64,000 nt of DNA from Acetobacter oeni (GTDB taxonomy: Bacteria; Pseudomonadota; Alphaproteobacteria; Acetobacterales; Acetobacteraceae), in NCBI RefSeq assembly GCF_011516825.1, contig NZ_WOTA01000001.1, forward strand, positions 186,001 through 250,000. Reading direction: 5' to 3'. The notes under the pieces were generated by a model. It saw only the letters and a list, made by a program, of their open reading frames with translations. It was not told where the DNA came from and did no database searches. The translations under genes were made by a program, and so were the position numbers. Every line of letters begins with the position of its first letter. Position 1 is the stretch's first letter. Shown one piece after another: positions 55,692 through 64,000 of the stretch.

Positions 55692-55807
55692 GGCGATGCT
55701 CCTGAGGAGGTTCTGCTATGAAGATTAGCAGCCTGCGGCCTTCAGGTAAATTTAAATCGTATATCCGACATGAAAATTTCACATAGCTTCACACAGGCGC
55801 AACAGAG

Positions 55808-56563
55808 TTACAGGCAGTTCAGAATCCGACCCAGTTTCCGTGTCGTCGGCAACACATCCCGCCGTCCTTCCCAGTCACGCCGCTCCGCGTCGGAAATGAC
55901 GGCAATCCGGTCATATTCCCCGTTGCCCCGGGCAGACACCCGCTCCCGTACTTCGTCGCCGGAAAGAGGCGTCCTCAGCGGAATCCCGATATCGACGATG
56001 TGGGTCCCGGTATGTGTCACCGCGAGCAACGGCTCGCCGATCTCCAGATCCTCCCGCGTCAGTCCCAACTCCTCCTCCGCCTCCGCCGCGATCTGATCCG
56101 CCAGACAGACAGAATCGTCGCCGTCCCGCGCCTCGACCGTACCCGCCGGCGGCGACTGCCAGAATCCTCCAAGATACAGGGAAGACGCAGCGCGCCGCGC
56201 CATCACAAACCCATCGGCACATCGCAGCGCACCGCAAACCGCCAGCTGCCGTAACGGCCGGTCTCCGAAAATCAGCGGGTCCCGCATCTGCGCGAGCGCA
56301 TGACGATAATCGGTCCAGTGCCCCCCGATCCTTCCGGGCATGAGCCGGTCCGCAGAAAAAATCCGGCCATTGAACAGCTCCGGCCGCGCCGCCTTCGCCT
56401 CATCCCAGATGGCCGTCACACGCGCTTCGACCGCATCGGAAAACGCAGGCCCGGCCGCCCCGGTCACAACAGTCAGGCCCGGCAACAGCTTCATCTCCGT
56501 CCAGCCGCCAAACTCACCTCCGGTCATCGCATCGCTCCTGGTCGTCTCCGCTTTTTCTTTCAT
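55808..56563 (-). CDS. Nudix-like hydrolase with divergent Nudix box
   Basis: About 251 residues. The central fold resembles Nudix enzymes: LAVCGALRCADGFVMARRAASSL, then GFWQSPPAGTVEAR and a helix ending AEAEEELGL. In the canonical box this helix reads REUxEExGU; here the Arg is replaced by Ala, while the Glu residues are kept. The N-terminal 100 residues resemble extended Nudix proteins with an extra lobe. The ATG at 56563 has a purine-rich GGAGGGAAGG upstream; the frame is open to 56608. It is divergent from the large transglutaminase gene. The substrate is unknown. Confidence 0.6.
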   Translation of the reverse strand: MKEKAETTRSDAMTGGEFGGWTEMKLLPGLTVVTGAAGPAFSDAVEARVTAIWDEAKAARPELFNGRIFSADRLMPGRIGGHWTDYRHALAQMRDPLIFGDRPLRQLAVCGALRCADGFVMARRAASSLYLGGFWQSPPAGTVEARDGDDSVCLADQIAAEAEEELGLTREDLEIGEPLLAVTHTGTHIVDIGIPLRTPLSGDEVRERVSARGNGEYDRIAVISDAERRDWEGRRDVLPTTRKLGRILNCL

Positions 56564-56695
56564 CGTCCTTCCCTCCGGGCAGCCCGGTCCGTCCTCCGGG
56601 ATCAACATTTTTTTGAGACCGCAACGAAATAGGCCTGTCAGCCGCGCCGGTGCTGGGCTTAACTCGTCTCACGAACGGCGCTGGAAAGATTACAG

Positions 56696-59600
56696 ATGAC
56701 ACTCAATGTCGCCCTGACTCACAAAACAACCTACGATTACGATCACCCGGTCACACTCGGACCGCAGATCATCCGGCTGCGTCCCGCCGCCCACGCCCGG
56801 ACAAATATCCTTTCCTACGCCCTCAAAATCGAACCGGAACCGCATTTCATCAACTGGATGCAGGACCCGTCAGGCAACTGGCAGGCCCGCGTCGTCTTCC
56901 CCGAACGAGTCGACCACTTCCACGTCACCGTCGATCTCGTCGCCGATATGGCCACCATCAACCCGTTCGACTTCTTTCTGGAACCCCAGGCCGAAACCTG
57001 GCCCTTCACCTACGATCACGTCCTCGACCAGGAACTCGCGCCCTATCGCAACCTTGATGAACCCGGTCCGAAACTCTCGGCCTTCCTCGACGAAATCCCG
57101 CTCACCGAACAGCATACCGTCGATATGCTGGTCGCCCTCAACCAGGCCGTTCAGAAGCGCATCAGCTACGTCGTCCGCATGGAACCCGGCGTCTGGACAC
57201 CCGAACAGACACTCTCCGAAGGTAAAGGTTCCTGCCGCGACAGCGCCTGGCTGCTGGTGCAGACCCTCCGCCATCTCGGCTTCGCGGCCCGCTTCGTCTC
57301 CGGCTACCTGATCCAGCTCGTCGCCGACGAAAAGCCCGTCGAAGGCCCCGCCGGACCGGAGGCCGACTTCACCGACCTGCACGCCTGGGCCGAAGTCTAT
57401 CTCCCCGGCGCTGGCTGGATCGGCCTGGACGCCACCTCCGGCATGCTGACCGGAGAAGGCCATATCCCCCTCGCGGCCACCCCCGAACCCACCTCCGCCG
57501 CCGCCATCTCCGGCGGTGTCGAAAAATGCGAAACGACCTTCGGCTTCGACATGCAGGTGCGCCGCATCGCCGAAACCCCACGCACGACAAAGCCCTACGA
57601 TGAGAACACCTGGCGCGCCATCCTCGCCGCCGGCGACGAGGTCGATGCCCGGCTGAACGCCGGAGACGTTCGCCTCACCATGGGCGGTGAACCCACCTTC
57701 ATCGCCGCCGCCGACATGGACGCGCCCGAATGGAATATCGAGGCCCTCGGCCCGACCAAACGCGCTTATGCCGGACGCCTCCTGCGCCGCCTGATGCCCA
57801 TGTGGTCTCCGGGTTCGGCCTTCATGACCCTGTTCGGCAAACACTACCCCGGCGAACAGCTGCCCCGCTGGGCGCTTACCTGCTACTGGCGCGCGGACGG
57901 CGAACCCGTCTGGACCGACCGCTCCCTGCTCGCCCTGGATGACGACACGGACACCGCCACCGGGCACGACGCCCGCCGCTTCGCCCGCGCCCTCGCCGAA
58001 AAACTCCAGGTCGATCCGGAACTGGTCACCCCCGCCTACGAAGACATCCACTACTATCTCTGGCGCGAACACCGCCTCCCGGCCAACGTCCTGGCCGAAG
58101 ACTCGAAACTCAACGATCCGCTGGAACGCGACCGCCTCGCCCGCGTCTTCGAGCGCGGCCTGTCCCGCGAGTCCGGCTTCGTGCTGCCCCTCCGCGTCGT
58201 CCCGCAGAACGGCACGCGCCGCTGGCAGTCCGGCCGCTGGTTCCTGCGCGGCGACATCATCTTCCTTGTCCCAGGCGACGCCTCCATCGGCTTCCGCCTG
58301 CCGCTGCAAAGCCTCCCCTGGGCCGAAGCCGACCACATCGACCAGCAGGTCGAGGCCGATCCTTTCGCACCGAAAACCCCGCTTCCGCCCCACCCGTCCT
58401 TCGTCCGCCGCACCGGCACAGTCTACGGCGCCTCCGTGCCCGACCTGATCGCCCGTTCCGGACGCCCTCCCGAAGGCTCCGTGCCGCAACTCTCCGATCT
58501 TCCGGCCCTGCCACCTTATCCGGTCCGCAAGGCATGGCGCCTCACCACCGCTCAGGCCTTCGACGAAAACCTCCTCGCCATCGACCGTGAGGAGCCGGAC
58601 GAAGTCCGCACCGCGCTGACCGTCGAGACCCGCAACGGCATCCTGCACGTCTTTTTCCCGCCACTCAGCGCCATCGAAGACTGGCTCGACCTCTGCGCCG
58701 CCGTGGAAGCGACCGCCGCCGAAACCGGCCGGAAAGTCGTGCTGGAAGGCTACGCCCCGCCGCGCGACCCCCGTGTTCCGTCCTTCTCCATCACCCCCGA
58801 TCCCGGCGTCATCGAAGTCAACGTCCACCCCGCCGCAAGCTGGGACGAATACGAAATCCGCAGCCGCCAGCTCTATGACGAAGCCCGCTCCGTCGGCCTC
58901 ATCGCCGAAAAATTCATGCTCGACGGACGCCATGTCGGCACCGGCGGCGGCAACCACGTCGTCATGGGGGCGGCGAGGGCGGAAGACAGCCCCTTCCTCC
59001 GGCGCCCCGACCTCCTCCGGTCAATGGTCAGCTTCTGGCATAACCACCCGTCGCTGTCCTACCTGTTCAGCGGCCTGTTCATCGGCCCCAGCTCACAGCA
59101 CCCCCGCATCGACGAAGCCCGGCAGGATTCCCTTTACGAACTGGAAATCGCCTTCCGGCAGGTCAGCCGGCAGCACCTCACACCGCCCTGGCTGACAGAC
59201 CGCCTGTTCCGCAATCTGTTCGCCGACATCACCGGCAACACCCACCGTACAGAGTTCTGCATCGACAAACTCTACGCCCCCGAAAGCGCCTCGGGCCGCC
59301 TCGGCCTCGTGGAATACCGCGCCTTCGAAATGCCGCCACACCACCGGATGGCCGCCGCCCAGTCGCTTCTCATGCGGGCCTGCATCGCCACTTTCTGGAA
59401 AACGCCCTACGAACGCCGCCTCATCCGGTGGGGCACCCGCCTCCATGACGATTTCATGCTGCCCCATTACGTCGAACAGGATTTCCGGGACGCCATCGCC
59501 GAACTGAACCAGCTTGGCGCCCCCCTCGACGCCGACTGGTTCCTGCCCCATTTCGAATTCAGGTTCCCCGAAATCGGCTCCGTCTCCGAACTCGGCATGA

Positions 59601-60103
59601 CCCTCGAACTCCGCACCGCCCTCGAACCCTGGAACACACTCGCCGAAGAACCGGCCGCCGGCGGCACCGCCCGCTACGTCGACAGCTCGGTCGAGCGCGT
59701 CCAGGTCCTCGTTTCCGGCTGGGTCGATGAACGCTACATCCTGTCCTGCAACGGCGTCGGCGTCCCGCTGAGCCGCACCGAACGACAGGGCGAATATGTC
59801 GGCGGCGTCCGCTTCAAAGCCTGGAATCCGCCCAGTTCCCTGCATCCGACCATCGGCGTCGAAACCCCGCTGGTGTTCGACATCTGCGATACCTGGTCCG
59901 GCCGCAGCATCGGCGGCCTCACCTATCACGTCGTCCACCCCGGCGGCCGCAGCTACGAAACCCGCCCGGTTAACGCAAACGAGGCGGAAGCCCGCCGCCG
60001 CATCAGATTCTTCCCGTTCGGACACACCCCCGGCACCATGAAAATCCCCGTAACGGAACGCTCCCTCGAACAGCCCCGCACACTCGACCTGCGCCGGTTC
60101 TGA
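56696..60103 (+). CDS. Transglutaminase-like protein fused to DUF2126
   Basis: A 1135-residue protein. Residues 1-290 hold a bacterial transglutaminase N-region and core with a complete papain-like triad: C180 in GKGSCRDSAWL, H229 in DLHAWAEVY and D245 in GLDATSG. The remaining 800 residues form the DUF2126 region (MGGEPTFIAAADMDAPEWN, GGGNHVVMGAARAEDSPF, HPSLSYLFSGLFIGPSSQHPR-type segments), which often accompanies this enzyme. No signal peptide is seen, so it is cytoplasmic. It heads a plus-strand unit with a zinc-ribbon peptidase and an ATP-grasp/alpha-E protein. Such sets are predicted to make and cut peptide-like amide bonds. Confidence 0.9.
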   Translation: MTLNVALTHKTTYDYDHPVTLGPQIIRLRPAAHARTNILSYALKIEPEPHFINWMQDPSGNWQARVVFPERVDHFHVTVDLVADMATINPFDFFLEPQAETWPFTYDHVLDQELAPYRNLDEPGPKLSAFLDEIPLTEQHTVDMLVALNQAVQKRISYVVRMEPGVWTPEQTLSEGKGSCRDSAWLLVQTLRHLGFAARFVSGYLIQLVADEKPVEGPAGPEADFTDLHAWAEVYLPGAGWIGLDATSGMLTGEGHIPLAATPEPTSAAAISGGVEKCETTFGFDMQVRRIAETPRTTKPYDENTWRAILAAGDEVDARLNAGDVRLTMGGEPTFIAAADMDAPEWNIEALGPTKRAYAGRLLRRLMPMWSPGSAFMTLFGKHYPGEQLPRWALTCYWRADGEPVWTDRSLLALDDDTDTATGHDARRFARALAEKLQVDPELVTPAYEDIHYYLWREHRLPANVLAEDSKLNDPLERDRLARVFERGLSRESGFVLPLRVVPQNGTRRWQSGRWFLRGDIIFLVPGDASIGFRLPLQSLPWAEADHIDQQVEADPFAPKTPLPPHPSFVRRTGTVYGASVPDLIARSGRPPEGSVPQLSDLPALPPYPVRKAWRLTTAQAFDENLLAIDREEPDEVRTALTVETRNGILHVFFPPLSAIEDWLDLCAAVEATAAETGRKVVLEGYAPPRDPRVPSFSITPDPGVIEVNVHPAASWDEYEIRSRQLYDEARSVGLIAEKFMLDGRHVGTGGGNHVVMGAARAEDSPFLRRPDLLRSMVSFWHNHPSLSYLFSGLFIGPSSQHPRIDEARQDSLYELEIAFRQVSRQHLTPPWLTDRLFRNLFADITGNTHRTEFCIDKLYAPESASGRLGLVEYRAFEMPPHHRMAAAQSLLMRACIATFWKTPYERRLIRWGTRLHDDFMLPHYVEQDFRDAIAELNQLGAPLDADWFLPHFEFRFPEIGSVSELGMTLELRTALEPWNTLAEEPAAGGTARYVDSSVERVQVLVSGWVDERYILSCNGVGVPLSRTERQGEYVGGVRFKAWNPPSSLHPTIGVETPLVFDICDTWSGRSIGGLTYHVVHPGGRSYETRPVNANEAEARRRIRFFPFGHTPGTMKIPVTERSLEQPRTLDLRRF

Positions 60104-60117
60104 CCCGGAGCAGGGCG

Positions 60118-60125
60118 GGGCAGGG
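60118..60125 (+). other. GGGCAGGG between transglutaminase and peptidase genes
   Basis: KOPS-like GGGNAGGG word on the plus strand, in the same polarity as the other copies. Confidence 0.35.
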
Positions 60126-60190
60126 AAACGAACGATGTGTTCCTGCGTTCATCGAAACGATCCGGTAACAGAGGCGGGAGCCGACCGATT

Positions 60191-61300
60191 ATGAAACTCT
60201 TCGTCTGTCAGGGATGCCGGCAGATCGTCTTCTTCGAGAATACGTTTTGCGAAAAATGCTCAAGACGGCTCGGTTTTTGCAGCGAGAGCCTCAATATGCT
60301 CGCTCTCGACCCCGGCGGCGACGATCCGGCCGCGCCCGCCAGCGGCCCCGCAACCGGGGACTGGCTGCCCGCCGCCCGGCGTGGCGCCGCGCCGGCACGC
60401 CGCTTCTGCGCCAATGCCGGATACGATGTCTGCAACTGGCTGCTCCCGGAAGGCTCCACGGACACGTTCTGCGTCGCCTGCCGCTACAACCACGTCATCC
60501 CCGATCTGACAAAAGACGGAAACCAGGGCCGCTGGAGCAAACTCGAACAGGCCAAACACCGGCTGTTTTACAGCCTGCTCAGACTGAACCTGCCCATGCA
60601 GTCCCGCGCCGAAAACCCGACCGGCGGCCTGATGTTCAACTTCCCCGATGACCCGGCCGACGGCGACCCCTCGCATAAAATCATGACCGGCCACGACGAG
60701 GGCGAAATCACCATCGCCCTGCGCGAAGCCGACGATGTCGAACGCGAGAAAATGCGTGTCGAAATGGGCGAACATTACCGCACGCTTCTCGGCCACTTCC
60801 GGCACGAGGTCGGACATTATTACTGGAATGTCCTCGTCCGCGACGCAGGCAATACCGATGCCTGCCGCGCAGTCTTCGGCGATGATTCACAGGATTACGG
60901 CGCCGCGTTGCAGGCACATTATCAGAACGGACCACCCGCCGGCTGGCCGGAACAGTATGTGAGCGCCTATGCGACAACCCACCCCTGGGAAGATTTCGCC
61001 GAGACCTGGGCCCATTACCTGCATATCGTCGATACGCTGGAAACCGCCGTCGCCTACGGCATCGCCGTCGATCCGTCCGTCGTCCGGGATGACAGCCTCA
61101 CACAGCATTTCGAGTTCGACCCCTACGAAGCCGGCTCATTCGACCAGATCCTTCAGGCCTGGCTGCCCCTGACCCTCGCTGTCAATTCGCTCAACCGCTC
61201 CATGGGACAGCAGGATCTTTACCCCTTCGTCATTACCCCCGCGATCGCAAACAAACTGCATTTCATTCACCGGCTGGTTCATCACCTGCCGTTTTCATAA
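60191..61300 (+). CDS. Zinc-ribbon putative metallopeptidase
   Basis: A 369-residue protein of the putative zinc-binding metallopeptidase type (DUF2248). The N-terminus has a zinc ribbon with C6, C9, C20 and C23. A second Cys cluster lies in RRFCANAGYDVCNW and TFCVACRYNH. The catalytic motif HEVGH is at residues 205-209, with later acidic candidates in WEDFAETWAHYLH, giving a gluzincin-like layout. The ATG at 60191 has GGGAG upstream. It lies 87 bases after the transglutaminase-DUF2126 gene, and the ATP-grasp gene starts 151 bases later, so it belongs to the same system, perhaps as the hydrolase that removes what the ligase adds. Confidence 0.82.
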   Translation: MKLFVCQGCRQIVFFENTFCEKCSRRLGFCSESLNMLALDPGGDDPAAPASGPATGDWLPAARRGAAPARRFCANAGYDVCNWLLPEGSTDTFCVACRYNHVIPDLTKDGNQGRWSKLEQAKHRLFYSLLRLNLPMQSRAENPTGGLMFNFPDDPADGDPSHKIMTGHDEGEITIALREADDVEREKMRVEMGEHYRTLLGHFRHEVGHYYWNVLVRDAGNTDACRAVFGDDSQDYGAALQAHYQNGPPAGWPEQYVSAYATTHPWEDFAETWAHYLHIVDTLETAVAYGIAVDPSVVRDDSLTQHFEFDPYEAGSFDQILQAWLPLTLAVNSLNRSMGQQDLYPFVITPAIANKLHFIHRLVHHLPFS

Positions 61301-61451
61301 AGTCCCCGACCCGCACAGATCCCGCCCCGCACAGTTTCCCGACCGGACAGCGCGGACACCCTGACAGCAGACCGTCCGCCAGGCGCTTTTCAGAAGCTGA
61401 ATGAAAAGTCAGGATTGCGCGTGTCGACGGCAACCTCCTAGAACGGCACGC

Positions 61452-64000
61452 ATGACAGGTACGATACCGATTGATGAAATGGTCGATGGCCGCGGGGGCG
61501 TACGTCCACACTGGCGCCGCCTGCTCGGCATCATCTCGGATATCGGTCACAGAGAACTGGTCGCGCGGCGCCATCACATCGGCCTGGCCCTCTCCGATCA
61601 GACCGGAATGCCGGTCCCCGCCGCCGACACCCTGTCATCCTCCCCGGAAAAGAAAGCCACAGGCCCGTTCGGCGTCCTCTGCGACCCGATCCCCCTGATC
61701 CTTCAGGCCGATGAGTTCGCCGCCCTGGAGGCCGGGATCATCCAGCGGGTCAAACTCCAGGAAGCCATCCTGCGGGATATCTTCGGCCCGCGAACCATCC
61801 TGGCGGAACGCCTGCTGCCGCCCGGCCTCGTCTGGGCCAATCACGGCTTCCTGCGCGGCGGCACGCCAGACGGCGCCTCCCCGCTGCCCGACCGGTTCTT
61901 CTCGTTCTACGCCGTGGACCTGGTGCGCGGCCCGGATGGAAGCTGGCGCGTGCTGGCCGATCGCGCCTCCCGCGCCAACGGCGCCGGCCTGGCCATCGAA
62001 AACCGCAGGCAGATGACCCGCGTTTTCCCGGAACTCTTCACCGGTCAGGAACTGCGCCGCCTGTCCCCGTTTCTGGACACATGGCAGGAAGCCCTCCAGC
62101 AGGACGGACTGAACGAGACCTCCAACCCCGGCCTGGCGCTGCTGACCCCCGGCCCGACCAGCCCCCACTGGGGCGAACACGTCATCCTCTCCCGCGAACT
62201 CGGCTGCACCCTGGCCGAAGCCGGTGATCTGACCGTGCGAGACGGCGAACTCTGGCTCAAAACAATCCGCGGATTGCGCCGTGTCGATGTGCTCCTCATC
62301 CGCCAGAACGCCGATACGGTCGATCCCCTCGAACTCGAAGGCCACGGCACCGCCGGAATCGCCGGCCTGCTCGATGCCGCCCGCGCCGGATCGGTCCGGC
62401 TGCTGAACGATCCGAGAGTCGGATTTGTCGAAGCCCCCGGACTGACCCCGTTCCTGGCCCCGCTCTGCGGCCACCTGCTGGGTGAGGCCCCGCTGCTCGA
62501 AAACATCGAAACAATCTGGCTGGGCGACGCTCTCGGTCACGCGTTTCTCGATAAAACCCTGTTCCCGCCAGAGGTGAGGGCAGGGGACGACACGCAGGAC
62601 GACAGCGCCCGCTGGATCATCGCCTCCGCCCTGAACGCCGGTCTCCCCGTGCACAGACTCGCCGGTCAGGATGCCACCCGCCGCAAAACCCTGGAAAACA
62701 AGGTCAGAGCCGCCCCCTGGCGCTACATCGCCTACCGCGAACCCGTCGTCTCCGTCGCGCCGACAGTCGCCGAAAAAGGAATCGTGCCCGCACCCGTCGT
62801 GCTCCGCCTCTTCGCGGCCTTCGACGGCACGGAATGGACCGTGCTCCCCGGCGGAACGGGCCGCGTATTCCCGGAGGGCGAAGCCGTCACCATCGAACCG
62901 ATCGCCGGGTCGCAACTCACCAAAGACGTGTGGGTCACAACCGACGAACGCTTTGCCCCACGCGAACACGCGGTCACGCTTGCGCGCCCGCTTCCCATCC
63001 GTCGCTCCCAGGGCGACCTTCCCAGCCGCGCCGCCGACGATTTCTTCTGGCTCGGCCGCTATCTCGAACAGCTCGAAGGCGCCGCCAGACTCCTCCACGT
63101 CGTCCTCGCCCACCTGTCCGGACCGGACCCGTCCCCCCGCGAGCGCGCCGATCTGGACGTTCTGATGCGTCAGATGCGCAGCGCCGGGCTCATCAGCGAC
63201 GTCTCCTTCTCAGGTTACGCCGTGGCCGGCATGATCAGGGAGCTGTCCGCCGCCGCCGGACCGGACGGGCTCTTCGTCCGCCTGCTCCGCAAAATCATCC
63301 GCCTGGTGCCGGAACTGACCGACCGGCTGACCCGCGAGATGCGCGATTTCATCACCCACAACGCACACGCCATCCTGCGCGAAATCGAAAAGCGGCCCTC
63401 CCGAAGCGATTCCGCCCGCATGCGCGATTTCCTGAACGGACTCACCGGGCGCCTGCTGGCCTACGGCGCCACCCTGTCCGGCCTGGCCGCGGAAAACATG
63501 GTCCGCTCGGGCGGCCGCCAGTTCCTGGACCTCGGACGCCGCATCGAACGCGCCGCCACGGTGCTGATCAGCTGCGCCGGCATCCTCGAACAGCCGGACG
63601 TCCATCAGCGCGGTCGCATGGAAGGTGCGCTGCGACTCATGCTCGAACTCTGCGACAGCGTCATCACCTACCGCTCCCGTTATTTCAGCGTCGTCCAGCC
63701 CGCCCCCGTGCTCGACCTCCTGCTGCTCGATGACGATAATCCCCGTGGCGTCGGCTTCCAGCTCGCCGCCCTGCGCGACTCCCTCTCGGAACTGGCCTCG
63801 GAAGACGAAAGCGCCGCCCCCGCCACCCAGCGCGCGGCCTCGGCGGAACTGGCCGCCTCCGCCGGTAGCATCATCGGAATGCTCTCCTGCCTCGTCTCCT
63901 CCGTGATGAACGACCCGGATCAGGACCGCGCCGCCGCCGCCCTGCCGGAAGCCCTGCGCCAGGCACACGCCTCGGTCATGCTGCTCTCCACGGAAATCGG
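61452..64000 (+). CDS. Circularly permuted ATP-grasp fused to alpha-E domain (cut by window end)
   Basis: An uninterrupted frame from ATG 61452 to the last base (849 codons, no stop). Residues about 60-480 match the circularly permuted ATP-grasp family (CP_ATPgrasp_2): FGPRTILAERLLPPGLVW, then YAVDLVRGPDGSWRVLADR, PGPTSPHWGEHVILSRELG and NDPRVGFVEAPGLTPFLAP. Residues about 520-849 match alpha-E (DUF403): SRAADDFFWLGRYLEQLEGAARLL, HQRGRMEGALRLMLEL and YRSRYFSVVQPAPVLDLLLLD. The two are usually separate adjacent genes (COG2308, COG2307). ATP-grasp enzymes join carboxyl groups to amines with ATP. It follows the peptidase gene. The true end lies beyond the window. Confidence 0.88.
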   Translation, partial: MTGTIPIDEMVDGRGGVRPHWRRLLGIISDIGHRELVARRHHIGLALSDQTGMPVPAADTLSSSPEKKATGPFGVLCDPIPLILQADEFAALEAGIIQRVKLQEAILRDIFGPRTILAERLLPPGLVWANHGFLRGGTPDGASPLPDRFFSFYAVDLVRGPDGSWRVLADRASRANGAGLAIENRRQMTRVFPELFTGQELRRLSPFLDTWQEALQQDGLNETSNPGLALLTPGPTSPHWGEHVILSRELGCTLAEAGDLTVRDGELWLKTIRGLRRVDVLLIRQNADTVDPLELEGHGTAGIAGLLDAARAGSVRLLNDPRVGFVEAPGLTPFLAPLCGHLLGEAPLLENIETIWLGDALGHAFLDKTLFPPEVRAGDDTQDDSARWIIASALNAGLPVHRLAGQDATRRKTLENKVRAAPWRYIAYREPVVSVAPTVAEKGIVPAPVVLRLFAAFDGTEWTVLPGGTGRVFPEGEAVTIEPIAGSQLTKDVWVTTDERFAPREHAVTLARPLPIRRSQGDLPSRAADDFFWLGRYLEQLEGAARLLHVVLAHLSGPDPSPRERADLDVLMRQMRSAGLISDVSFSGYAVAGMIRELSAAAGPDGLFVRLLRKIIRLVPELTDRLTREMRDFITHNAHAILREIEKRPSRSDSARMRDFLNGLTGRLLAYGATLSGLAAENMVRSGGRQFLDLGRRIERAATVLISCAGILEQPDVHQRGRMEGALRLMLELCDSVITYRSRYFSVVQPAPVLDLLLLDDDNPRGVGFQLAALRDSLSELASEDESAAPATQRAASAELAASAGSIIGMLSCLVSSVMNDPDQDRAAAALPEALRQAHASVMLLSTEI
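62578..62588 (+). other. GGGCAGGGGAC, KOPS-like polar word (copy 5)
   Basis: Exact plus-strand copy inside the ATP-grasp/alpha-E gene, read in frame as part of Arg-Ala-Gly-Asp. Confidence 0.5.

Larger units (their letters stand above)
55484..55807. other. Intergenic region with terminator and small ORFs
   Basis: Contains the bidirectional terminator (55487-55511), a 35-residue minus-strand ORF (55584-55691) and a less convincing 22-residue plus-strand frame (55718-55786). An AT-rich stretch from about 55740 to 55780 may be the minus-strand promoter. Confidence 0.5.

Noticed and set aside
55718-55786. 22-codon plus-strand frame with GAGGAGG upstream
   Set aside because: The ribosome site is good, but the frame is very short, lacks a terminator and may owe its site to the mirrored CTCCTGAGGAG; recorded only as part of a finding.
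56870-58957. Minus-strand open frame of 695 codons opposite the transglutaminase gene
   Set aside because: Gly/Ala/Val/Asp-rich antisense shadow of a protein with intact catalytic motifs.
61635-63968. Minus-strand open frames and a plus-strand frame at 62834-63733
   Set aside because: They overlap the ATP-grasp/alpha-E gene, whose frame runs unbroken from 61452 to the window end and shows family motifs throughout.

Overview
The window looks like chromosomal DNA of an acetic acid bacterium (Alphaproteobacteria, Acetobacteraceae); the genus cannot be fixed by eye. The evidence is a full-length AarC-type succinyl-CoA:acetate CoA-transferase, a fused shikimate kinase/3-dehydroquinate synthase, the xerD-accA gene pair, a very long SMC protein and GC-rich DNA with dense coding on both strands. 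No rRNA, tRNA, CRISPR array, insertion sequence or prophage was recognised.

Layout. 0-2 kb: a SixA-type phosphatase, chorismate mutase and a metallophosphoesterase on the minus strand. 2.3-6.7 kb: aarC, then an anion-type MFS transporter with glycerate kinase. 6.7-14.8 kb (minus): a TadG-like von Willebrand protein, a degenerate glycerophosphodiesterase-like membrane protein coupled to smc, and a DsbA-like thiol oxidoreductase. 15-20.8 kb: small envelope proteins, the divergent epmB/epmA pair for EF-P lysylation, a Gly/Trp-rich lipoprotein, a fasciclin lipoprotein and a guanine-type deaminase. 21-32 kb: alaS, a GtrA protein, an OmpA porin, aroKB, xerD, accA, a CinA N-domain protein and a GNAT-Nudix fusion.

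32-36 kb (minus): a Tat-exported flavin amine oxidase, an exported c-type cytochrome and an exported RidA, almost without gaps, followed by a Rieske oxygenase-like protein. The arrangement suggests a periplasmic amine dehydrogenase that passes electrons to cytochrome c and clears its own imine product. 36-42 kb: a DUF815 ATPase, yajC, a phosphate transporter and dihydroxyacetone kinase.

42-51.4 kb: a surface-glycan island with lower GC in places. It holds a Stf0-type sulfotransferase, an unrecognised GT-like protein, a polytopic GT-C-like protein, a methyltransferase and three glycosyltransferases, two of whose products share a coiled-coil plus STSWR module. 51.8-56.6 kb: murJ, an MFS transporter, an acetyltransferase, small membrane peptides and a Nudix-like protein.

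56.7-64 kb (plus): a transglutaminase-DUF2126 protein, a zinc-ribbon metallopeptidase, and a fused circularly permuted ATP-grasp/alpha-E protein that runs off the right edge. This is a version of the predicted peptide-ligation/transglutaminase system.

Across the window the word GGGCAGGGGAC occurs at least five times, always on the plus strand and inside genes of either orientation. It contains GGGNAGGG, the known FtsK-orienting (KOPS) sequence, so the plus strand probably points toward the replication terminus.
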